Positions 36,820 through 44,318 of a DNA stretch of 64,000 nt are shown here, one piece after another (positions within the stretch are counted from its first letter, which is position 1; each line of letters begins with the position of its first letter). The notes under the pieces are model-generated. The model had not been told where the DNA came from. It saw nothing but the letters and a program-made list of their open reading frames with translations, and ran no database searches. The position numbers and the translations under genes are program-made. The DNA is from Ferruginibacter sp. (GTDB lineage Bacteria; Bacteroidota; Bacteroidia; Chitinophagales; Chitinophagaceae). The DNA is taken from assembly GCA_025350645.1 (NCBI GenBank), contig JANXXM010000092.1, positions 1 through 64,000 of the forward strand, given 5' to 3'.

Positions 36820-39800
36820 TTAAAAGCATTCCATAGGACAAGCGGTAGTGCCTGTAGTTGTTTGATAATTTGTTGTATCTATTGATCCATCGGGAAAGCA
36901 CCATGCCCGTATGCAGTTCCAGGTGAACTTATCTATCCTTACAGACTTCACAACCTTCCATTCCCCTTGCACGCAAATGCCATTAATACATTTATAATTC
37001 GGCCCTTGGCAGGCAGGGTTGCAGGGTACACATTCCTGTGCAGGAATAATTATAGGAACACCCCATTGCTGATAAGTAGGGCTGCACGGGTTTGCATCAT
37101 AAGTAGGGGTAATTTTATTTCCTGTATATATTGGATAAGGGTTTTGTTCACAATAGGCAAGGTCAGTCCTCGGTTGCCAATCAGGAGGACTTAAGCAAGG
37201 GTCATTAATATCTTCATAATAAACTGAACTTTGGTAAGTTGGGCTTGCAGGGTTAATATCATACTTCCACTTAAAACGCCTTCCACTTAAATAATTACTG
37301 TTCGCAGCACAAGGTTCGCAAACTGAATAAGGCTGAATTTCCCAGATGGGTTCATTTTGTGTAATATCTAAGCAATTTTCCTGTTGAGAATTAAATGTAT
37401 AGCAATATTTTTTTAGGATATTTTTATTTTCATCCCGTACAATCAGTACTCTGCTGAGCCCATCATATTCATAATATTGTATTCTGTTGTTTATATCTGA
37501 TTCAGACGTCTTGCGTAAAAGATTATCATACCCCACACTTGACATTTGAGCATTAAAAGGATAAAGCCTTAGCTCATCAATATAAGAAGTCACGTTGTTG
37601 TTGGTTATATTTAAAAATCCGGCACCAATAAGTTTATACTCATAGTACGTCCATCCTGTTGCAGCATTTGCTAAATTGAAAGAAGCAGCTATAGGATTCC
37701 CGCCATAGCTAACAGTTAAAGCAGTTCCCTTACTCCAAAAACTAAGTTTATAATTTTTAGAATTGGCTATCTGTCTGTTTATTGTAATGCCATTTGTAAC
37801 GGCTAAAAATTTATTACCCATTACGGCCCCACCAAGTGTAGCATTAGCTGCGATACTGCTATTATTGTCATAACTCCAACCGCCAAGGTTATTAGTTTCA
37901 AATGATGTATATGCAATATCGTCATAATCAGAATTAGCAATTTTCGCTACAGGTATTCTATCTCCAAAATCCAGCAATTGGACATTAGTGTTGCTTGCAC
38001 TCTCTTTAGATTCCTTTAACACAGCATTAGATAAATAACTAAATAAAATTTGCTCCTTGTAATAGTTTGAATTACGAATAAGAATATTCGGATTATGCAG
38101 CCCTATTGTGGATTCAGGTAAGGGCACTTCAGACTCAAGATTAAAAATCTTGCTTAGCACAATTTCTCCATTGGCAGCGATTGTATACTCATTTACAGAA
38201 GCATCTATTAAAAAAGCACTCCCTCCTTTTACAAGCCATTTTTCAGAAGCTATTTCTGTATTCAACATGTTCTTGCTCTTTAATGTTGTAATAGCAGCAC
38301 TTATGTTATTAAAATCATTTGGATAATATTTTCTTACTTCGATCGTTATTTTGTTACTTTTCTGTGTAACTATCTTGCTTACTAAATTATCATTATTGTA
38401 AAATGTCTGTGCAATATTTATAGAAGTATTGCCTGAACTTGGATAATTTTTTTCAGTAACTGTACTAAGTTTATTTTTTGTTACCTGAGGGTAATAGTAT
38501 TGCCAATTAAAGTCAGATGCCAGTACGCCATTGCCAATACTCCAATTTGGCAAACCACCACTTTCATATGTGTTTACATACAATTTACAAGATTTATGAT
38601 TTGCCGAAACCAAGAAACCGTTAGCGGTTGTGTTATACACGTATTGAGTTTCTTGGAGCAGAGTTCCATTTTCGTGAAATACTTTTACTGAAGTTGGTAA
38701 TCCATAATTTGCAGAAGCAATACGTGCCGAGGATGGGTAAGGTATTGAAATAGGTGGAGCAACAGCCCTTACATTTATCGGCGTGGTAAACTCATAAACC
38801 GTCTTACCTATACCCCCTACAATTGATATTTTTTTTTCTTCAACCCTTGCATAATTTACGCCCAGTGAATTTTGATATTGTTGGCTATAAAAGTTATAAG
38901 TACCCGAGATATATGAACTGCTAGGGTTAAACAGTACGGCTACTCTGCTCATAAGCCCTTTAATAAATAAATTCAATAAAACCGCATGTACAAACGGTAA
39001 GGGGACGAGGCCTGGTATTGGTCTAGTTTTAACTATGCCTTGTAAACTAAAACTTTTTTGAAGTACGGACAACCCAGATTGAAAAACTTCATCCGCTATT
39101 TTAGAACCAATGCCACTTGATGATAGATTATTTTTTCCACTATTCTTATAACCATCTATATTTCCTGCGTTCCAAATTTTCATAGTTCTTTGGTCATAAT
39201 AATTTGGTGATTCATATCCCCAACCGGAACTTGTACCATCTGCATTAATATAGGAATATTGCAAAACAGTTTTCTCATTCTCCTGACTATATTCTCCATT
39301 TGGTGAGGTTGTAATTTTAAATACTCGTACACCACTATAGTATTTTGTAATCAGAGGGTTATCTGCATCTTTAGATTGGTTTGGCTCATACTCGTATTTT
39401 ATTATAGCTCCGGAAGGTGTTTTTATAGTTCGTAATAAACCCATTGCCGCTGTGACAGAAGAAGGCTCTCTAAAAGCGATGTTAGTCAGCAGCCCTTTTA
39501 TCTGTTCTTTGCTGGGATTAAAGGTTAGCGACCCTATATTGGAGTTTGTGGTATAGTATCCCCAATGATCTTGTGCTAAACATCCATAAGCTGGAACTTG
39601 AGCTACCGGCATTCCTACATTGTTACCGATATAGTAAGAAAATTCATGTGAAGGTTCAGCAATACCTATTCCAATCTTTTTAACTGATTTTAAACACAAT
39701 CTTGTAAGGGGTTTCTCTGATTCTGCAAATACATCGGTATAATCTTTAAGAATATCATTAACAAAATAACCATAATTAAAAGTGTAATTATAAGCCATGT

Positions 39801-40989
39801 TATTATTATACTTTATTGTTATTTTATCTATTGGGTAATCATTTAATACATCCTGTCTGGGAGCTGTTTTATAAATGAATTCAACAGTATTATTATTAGG
39901 TAAGGTTATTGATGATATGTTATTTTTAATCCCTTTATTTGCTGAAATATTTATGTTAGCACTTTCATTGTTTTGTCCTTCAGTATTTCCATAACTAAGT
40001 AATAGATCGCTATTATTATACAATTCACCATTATCGTAGCTAAATAAAATTGATTCGGATGTATTACTATTAACTATTTGAGTTAAATTCCATTTATTAA
40101 TTACGTATTTTCCGATTGGCGTTGCCCCTGAAGTTCTTTTTGAAAAATTGGTATTTTCATCTTCTACACCTATCTCATCATAATTCATGATCTCAGAAAG
40201 TTCGTAATTAGAAAATATGTAAATCAGACCTTTGTCATCTTTTATTGAAAATTGTTTGATAGTTGTACGTATATTTTGGGCAGTTAAATTCTCTGTAACT
40301 TTTTCTATCTGATATTTTGATTTTTCCAGATTTAACAAGAGTGGTACACCGTCTTTGCCTATAACAAACTCCCCCACCTCCCCATTTATATTGAACATAA
40401 AAATATCTTGCTCTCGGTCTGCTAATGCCTTTCTACTAATTTTAAAACGCTTATCCTGATTATCTCTAAATCTAAGTGTTACTGCTAATGCTTTGGGAAC
40501 GAAGGTTCCTGAGGGATAAGAAGATTGATCTTCAATTTCTACAGGAAATTCAGAATACATATATCCATTAGGATAATAATTGTCATAATAATTTCGAGAG
40601 TATGGATCTCCTGACCAGTTGAATGACTGATAGTCTTCTACGTAACAAGCAATAGCATTGTTAAAACCTCTCACATTTCCCACAGGTATTGCCGGAAAAG
40701 CCGCTAAAGAATTTTGATCATCGGGCTCTCCGATCTGTTGTCTTAATATGAATCCACCTGCAATTAAGTTCCAGTTTTGACCAACATTGCTTGCACGATT
40801 ATTTACTTTTAGGCCATTACCACTACTATATCGTAAATTTATAGCGGTAGCTAAGCCGCTTTTTGCATCCGCAAAATTATAAATTGGGATATCATAAGAC
40901 ATACTGCCATTTTGCATATTTACTTGCCCATACACACTGTTGAGCATATTCAGTATTCCGAATAATAATACAAAAAAAAGTTTTTTCAT
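36820..40989 (-). CDS. Giant YD-repeat protein with Cys-rich C-terminus
   Basis: A 1389-residue secreted protein. The ATG at 40989 gives the signal peptide (FVLLFGILNMLNSVYGQ). The N-terminus is the form seen in the first of paired Bacteroidetes RHS-locus proteins (MQNGSMSYDIPIYNF, NLRYSSGNGLKVN). A long beta-rich body follows, with a carbohydrate-binding-like segment around residues 1020-1130 (WSYDNNSSIAAN...YIDELRLYP) and a YD repeat (VGYDNLLRKTSES, YEYDGLSRVLIV). The last 200 residues carry about twenty Cys, including CVPCNPACQG and CINGICVQG, unusual for this genome. There is no RHS core or tip. Its role is presumably as a shell or partner of the RHS protein 540 bp downstream. Confidence 0.8.
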   Translation of the reverse strand: MKKLFFVLLFGILNMLNSVYGQVNMQNGSMSYDIPIYNFADAKSGLATAINLRYSSGNGLKVNNRASNVGQNWNLIAGGFILRQQIGEPDDQNSLAAFPAIPVGNVRGFNNAIACYVEDYQSFNWSGDPYSRNYYDNYYPNGYMYSEFPVEIEDQSSYPSGTFVPKALAVTLRFRDNQDKRFKISRKALADREQDIFMFNINGEVGEFVIGKDGVPLLLNLEKSKYQIEKVTENLTAQNIRTTIKQFSIKDDKGLIYIFSNYELSEIMNYDEIGVEDENTNFSKRTSGATPIGKYVINKWNLTQIVNSNTSESILFSYDNGELYNNSDLLLSYGNTEGQNNESANINISANKGIKNNISSITLPNNNTVEFIYKTAPRQDVLNDYPIDKITIKYNNNMAYNYTFNYGYFVNDILKDYTDVFAESEKPLTRLCLKSVKKIGIGIAEPSHEFSYYIGNNVGMPVAQVPAYGCLAQDHWGYYTTNSNIGSLTFNPSKEQIKGLLTNIAFREPSSVTAAMGLLRTIKTPSGAIIKYEYEPNQSKDADNPLITKYYSGVRVFKITTSPNGEYSQENEKTVLQYSYINADGTSSGWGYESPNYYDQRTMKIWNAGNIDGYKNSGKNNLSSSGIGSKIADEVFQSGLSVLQKSFSLQGIVKTRPIPGLVPLPFVHAVLLNLFIKGLMSRVAVLFNPSSSYISGTYNFYSQQYQNSLGVNYARVEEKKISIVGGIGKTVYEFTTPINVRAVAPPISIPYPSSARIASANYGLPTSVKVFHENGTLLQETQYVYNTTANGFLVSANHKSCKLYVNTYESGGLPNWSIGNGVLASDFNWQYYYPQVTKNKLSTVTEKNYPSSGNTSINIAQTFYNNDNLVSKIVTQKSNKITIEVRKYYPNDFNNISAAITTLKSKNMLNTEIASEKWLVKGGSAFLIDASVNEYTIAANGEIVLSKIFNLESEVPLPESTIGLHNPNILIRNSNYYKEQILFSYLSNAVLKESKESASNTNVQLLDFGDRIPVAKIANSDYDDIAYTSFETNNLGGWSYDNNSSIAANATLGGAVMGNKFLAVTNGITINRQIANSKNYKLSFWSKGTALTVSYGGNPIAASFNLANAATGWTYYEYKLIGAGFLNITNNNVTSYIDELRLYPFNAQMSSVGYDNLLRKTSESDINNRIQYYEYDGLSRVLIVRDENKNILKKYCYTFNSQQENCLDITQNEPIWEIQPYSVCEPCAANSNYLSGRRFKWKYDINPASPTYQSSVYYEDINDPCLSPPDWQPRTDLAYCEQNPYPIYTGNKITPTYDANPCSPTYQQWGVPIIIPAQECVPCNPACQGPNYKCINGICVQGEWKVVKSVRIDKFTWNCIRAWCFPDGSIDTTNYQTTTGTTACPMECF

Positions 40990-41083
40990 TTTAGGCAATT
41001 TGCTTTTTAAAAATTTTTTTGAACCATCTTTAATAATGTAGCTATATAAAACATATTTAGAGATTTGTTCTGTTGCATAACCC

Positions 41084-42514
41084 TCAAAAATTATATCCTA
41101 CTCTAAAAATCAGAGGCTGTGTATGCACTATATGCTTTTGGTATAATACATCGTATAAGATTTGAAAATTTGTACCCTTCACGTATTTCGTTTTAATTTT
41201 TATTTTCTTGGTTAAGCCGATCAATCCGCTACTTTGCCAGTCTTTATTGCTTTGCAAGGTTCTCAGGTTTGTAAAAACTGTATTGTGACTCATCTCATAT
41301 CCCCCACTTACAAAAAATTGTTTCTTTAATTTCCAATCTATAAAGCTTCTTAGCCCTATTCCGTTATGGGTTATGCGTAAATGATCAAAGCTTCCATAGC
41401 CCATTTTATATGCTATGCCAATGCCTGTTGTGCTTTTATCATTAAGCTTATATCCCACACTCATCCCGATATCTGCTTGCGAATTTTCAAAACGTGTAGG
41501 TCTGCCAAATTGAAAATTGCTCCCCAATTCCAGGCGTTGCCTTAAAGTTTTTGTCTTTTGTTTATTAGGTTTAAAATCAGGTATCTCAGTACCACTATTA
41601 CCGCCTCCTGCTTTTATAATTTTATCTTTCAGGGTTTGCATTACAGCTTTTGCCTGTTGCATATTTTGGGTAATCATAGAAGCTGCATTAGGACCACTCT
41701 GTCCTATACGGCCTTGAATCAAGTTGTTTACATCTGCACGGGTTTGGAGCCCAGCAAGGTTTTGAGCACCTTCCCCTCCTGAATTCATGCCAAACAAAGA
41801 GGCTAAGGCACTGTTCTTTTTCATGAATGAATTAAATGCAGGTATCTTATGAAGAATATTTTTGGCAGTCTCCTCTGCCTTTGCAGGATCATTAAAAATA
41901 TCTTTATAATTGCGCAGTGATTCTGTATAATAATAAGCTTCCTTATTTATCTTACTCAGGTATTTACTTTTACCAAGATGCTTTACTGCCTCATTAAGCA
42001 ATTCTTTTTTACGCTCTTTTATAATTGCCTCCGCAGATTCACTCTCCTCAATACTCTCTTCAAGTTTTACAATATCTGCATTAGCTTTTTGTAAAGGCTT
42101 AATATATTTCACTTCAAGGTTCGCCTTTTGCGATTCTATATATTTCAGATTGGTCGTAAGCTTATCACGGTAACTGTCATACTTAGCTTTGTAATTATCT
42201 TTAAGTGCTTCGCCTGCTTTTATTTTCTGAAGCATGGTCGCAAAGGTTAACTTACCCTCACCAAATAATTTATCAGCACTCGTAGGATCAACATTTCGCA
42301 GGAGTGATTGTATTTTATTCTCCCATTTAGTAAGTTTCTCTAAAGTCTTTACAGTTTTAGAAGAAAGTCGGGTAGTATATTTTTCTATTTTCTTATTTGA
42401 GCCTTCAATAAACTTAAGCGGGATTTCAGTAATTGAAGTTATTGTATCATGTTGCGCAAAGCTCTTTTTGGTGATGGTTAAAAAAAGTAAGAGGATAAAA
42501 AAAGAACGTATCAT
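41084..42514 (-). CDS. Outer membrane beta-barrel protein with long periplasmic coiled coil, first gene of the RHS operon
   Basis: A 476-residue protein with a signal peptide ending KSFAQ. Residues about 25-225 are strongly heptad-patterned, charged helices (NADIVKLEESIEESESAEAI and similar). A Gly/Gln linker follows (GRIGQSGPNAASM). From about residue 320 to the end are alternating beta strands (YKLNDKSTTGIGIAYKMG, FFVSGGYEMSHN) finishing in Phe (FRVGYNF), as expected for an outer membrane barrel. It starts the minus-strand operon, 94 bp before the giant YD gene. I infer an envelope anchor or export partner of the RHS proteins; this is not an established function. Confidence 0.7.
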   Translation of the reverse strand: MIRSFFILLLFLTITKKSFAQHDTITSITEIPLKFIEGSNKKIEKYTTRLSSKTVKTLEKLTKWENKIQSLLRNVDPTSADKLFGEGKLTFATMLQKIKAGEALKDNYKAKYDSYRDKLTTNLKYIESQKANLEVKYIKPLQKANADIVKLEESIEESESAEAIIKERKKELLNEAVKHLGKSKYLSKINKEAYYYTESLRNYKDIFNDPAKAEETAKNILHKIPAFNSFMKKNSALASLFGMNSGGEGAQNLAGLQTRADVNNLIQGRIGQSGPNAASMITQNMQQAKAVMQTLKDKIIKAGGGNSGTEIPDFKPNKQKTKTLRQRLELGSNFQFGRPTRFENSQADIGMSVGYKLNDKSTTGIGIAYKMGYGSFDHLRITHNGIGLRSFIDWKLKKQFFVSGGYEMSHNTVFTNLRTLQSNKDWQSSGLIGLTKKIKIKTKYVKGTNFQILYDVLYQKHIVHTQPLIFRVGYNF

Positions 42515-42694
42515 AAGCTTGGGTACGGATTAATTTGGTATATTAAAGATACATTTAAAAAATCGTACTCTTAAATAACTTTGTATTAACTTATTAATAT
42601 TTTTAAAAATATGTAAGTAAAATTACATAGTTAAAGAATTAGAAATTATGACCCCATGCGATTTGATTTAATTCTTACTTTTAAATTAGAATAA

Positions 42695-42925
42695 TTAATT
42701 AATCACCTTGCAAGGCATCCCCAACTTATCTAATATTATTTTCACTTGCGCTACAGAATAATACCTACCATTCTTAGTTCCGATTTCTTCGATAAACGGC
42801 GCAATCCATTTCTTCAACGTTTTATCACACACGCCGTAAATGCCGGCGAGATCTTTAATTGAACAATGTTTTATTTCCTCTAACATGCTAATGGTTCCCA
42901 TCTTAGTTAATTTTAATGTTTTCAA
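42695..42925 (-). CDS. Small helix-turn-helix protein
   Basis: A 76-residue protein. Residues 20-45 (CSIKDLAGIYGVCDKTLKKWI) have the pattern of a Xre/homeodomain-like helix-turn-helix, followed by GRYYSVAQVKIILDKLG, as in short Bacteroidetes DNA-binding proteins. An internal Met at residue 14 is a possible alternative start. It lies 31 bp downstream of the decayed ImmA/IrrE gene on the same strand and 180 bp upstream of the RHS operon. It could regulate that operon, by position only. Confidence 0.55.
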   Translation of the reverse strand: MKTLKLTKMGTISMLEEIKHCSIKDLAGIYGVCDKTLKKWIAPFIEEIGTKNGRYYSVAQVKIILDKLGMPCKVIN

Positions 42926-42956
42926 TTATGAGTAAAATTCCATGAACTCATCTATG

Positions 42957-43712
42957 TTAAGGAAAAATAGGGAAGCCATTTTCTACTGTTCCTAATTTTG
43001 TCTTAGTCCTGTATTCTGCAATCCACCGCTTAATCAATTTGGGTTTTTCCTCAGGAATATCAAGTTCCATAGGCTCACGGCTCCGGAGTTTTAGTTGATT
43101 GAATTGTTGTATCAGGTAACGCTTTTGATTAGGAGTTATCAATCCTAAATGATCGGCACGGTACAATAATGCAATCATAGAAACTTTCCATTTCCGTTTA
43201 AGTTCTCCCAATATCGGAATCGTAATACCGTTTTTAAAATCTTGGATTATATCTTTTGCCGGCATTAAAAATTCGGCGGCAAAGGCATTGGCTTAGTGTG
43301 ATACATCTCTTTCTACACCCACTATTGAGAAAATATGCATAATCAGTTGCCCCAATTCATAAGCTAAAGAAAATCGTTGCCGATCACCAAGCAGGGATTC
43401 ATTTAAAAAAATAATCGGGCATTTGTAATCGGTAAAATACTTCTGCTGTCTACACGCTCTGTACCAAAGGGAAAGGTTGCGGTTATGATGTTGTGATCTT
43501 CTATTAAAGCAGTCAGATTGTCTATTATCGGTGATTCAACTTTCCAAAGTGTTCTTAATTTATGCGCAATTTTTTCCGGTGTTTGTTTTTCGGTTACTTC
43601 CATGACCGGAACCATCGGTGCAGGTAATTCTAAAGCAGTTGTAAGAAAATTAATTTGCTTTCTTGAAATATTTACCTGTGCATGAATGGGAGTGATCAGT
43701 TTTTGTGCAACG
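42957..43712 (-). pseudogene. Decayed ImmA/IrrE-type (DUF955) metallopeptidase gene
   Basis: Three consecutive pieces on the minus strand give one ImmA/IrrE protein. The N-terminal part (from about 43712, EYVAQKLITPIHAQVNISR..., then the 43615-43403 frame) leads into the FPFGT and VDSRS segments. A one-base shift near 43433-43439 then continues as YFTDYKCPIIFLNESLLGDR and the zinc helix. Next to it is a TAA at 43293-43295 where relatives have a Glu (VERDVSH-stop-ANAFAAEFLMP). The C-terminal part follows to 42957 (LKRKWKVSMIALLYRADHLG). The zinc motif HELGH has become YELGQ. The N-terminal HTH expected in this family is absent, cut at the island border. The gene is dead. Confidence 0.8.
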
Positions 43713-44189
43713 TATTCACTTTCAAATTCCGAAGTTGCTTATGCGGTTGAAGGGTTGGCTAATCTTGTAAACAATAGATCTACTAAAATTGCAAAGAAAG
43801 AACCTGAAAAAAATGCTGTAAAATATTGCAGAACTTGTTACGACCATTTAGCAGGTTTTGTTGCTGTAAAAATTGTTGAAACATTAGAAGCTAAAAGCTA
43901 TTTAACGAAAGCAAAGAATATATATTTGGTAACCGAAAAGGGCTGGGAATGGTTTCAGTTTTTTAATGTTTCCAAAGATGACTTTAATAATAATCGTCGC
44001 CCTTTAACTCGTCAGTGTCTTGATTGGTCTGAACGGCATCCACATTTAGCTGGTCAGTTAGGTGCAGCATTTTTAAATAAAATGCTGCAAAGAAAGTGGT
44101 TTAAAAAAGTTGAATTTTCAAGAGCGTTAGTCTTAACCTCAAAAGGTCGTGAAGAACTTTATGAGTTATTAGATATCAGTTTGCAATGA
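43713..44189 (+). pseudogene. 3' part of the split ArsR-family regulator
   Basis: This frame is read from an ATG at 43686 that lies in island DNA; the true ArsR part begins at TAT 43713. It encodes the remaining 157 residues: SLSNSEVAYAVEGL (the helix after the wing), CRTCYDHLAGFVAVKIVETL, and CLDWSERHPHLAGQLGAAFLN with RALVLTSKGREEL. These are the conserved C-terminal features of long ArsR regulators of about 220-230 residues. Residues 1-72 are at 26398-26613 in the same orientation. As it stands it has no winged helix and cannot bind DNA in the normal way. Confidence 0.85.
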
Positions 44190-44318
44190 ACATGTACAAC
44201 ATAATAAGCAGCTTTGATAGCAACAAAAAGAAACTTCTTATTTACAGAAAATATATTTTTCAAAAGCACTGCAAGATTGACTAACCATAACCATTTTTAA
44301 TTTTCTTTATTTAAACCC

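Larger units (their letters stand above)
26614..43712. mobile_element. About 17.1-kb accessory island inserted in an ArsR-family gene
   Basis: The borders are defined by the two halves of one ArsR gene: codon 72 ends at 26613 and codon 73 resumes at 43716, with TAT present at both borders (26611-26613 and 43713-43715) as a possible 3-bp duplication or microhomology. Joining them gives a 229-residue regulator of normal length. The cargo is an eight-gene RHS operon plus small and decayed genes. I see no integrase or transposase gene inside, and no matching inverted repeats at the two ends (inner left CATCCTGAAAAG, inner right on the opposite strand CGTTGCACAAAAA). The mechanism of entry is unknown. 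Both ends contain truncated genes, so flanks may have been lost. Confidence 0.8.

Noticed and set aside
27480-42514. Type VI secretion RHS effector locus
   Set aside because: No VgrG, PAAR, Hcp or EagR-like gene, and the giant proteins carry Sec signal peptides.
26614-43712. Circular-element integration by matching terminal repeats
   Set aside because: Inner ends do not match each other beyond the shared TAT, and joining them does not restore either truncated end gene.
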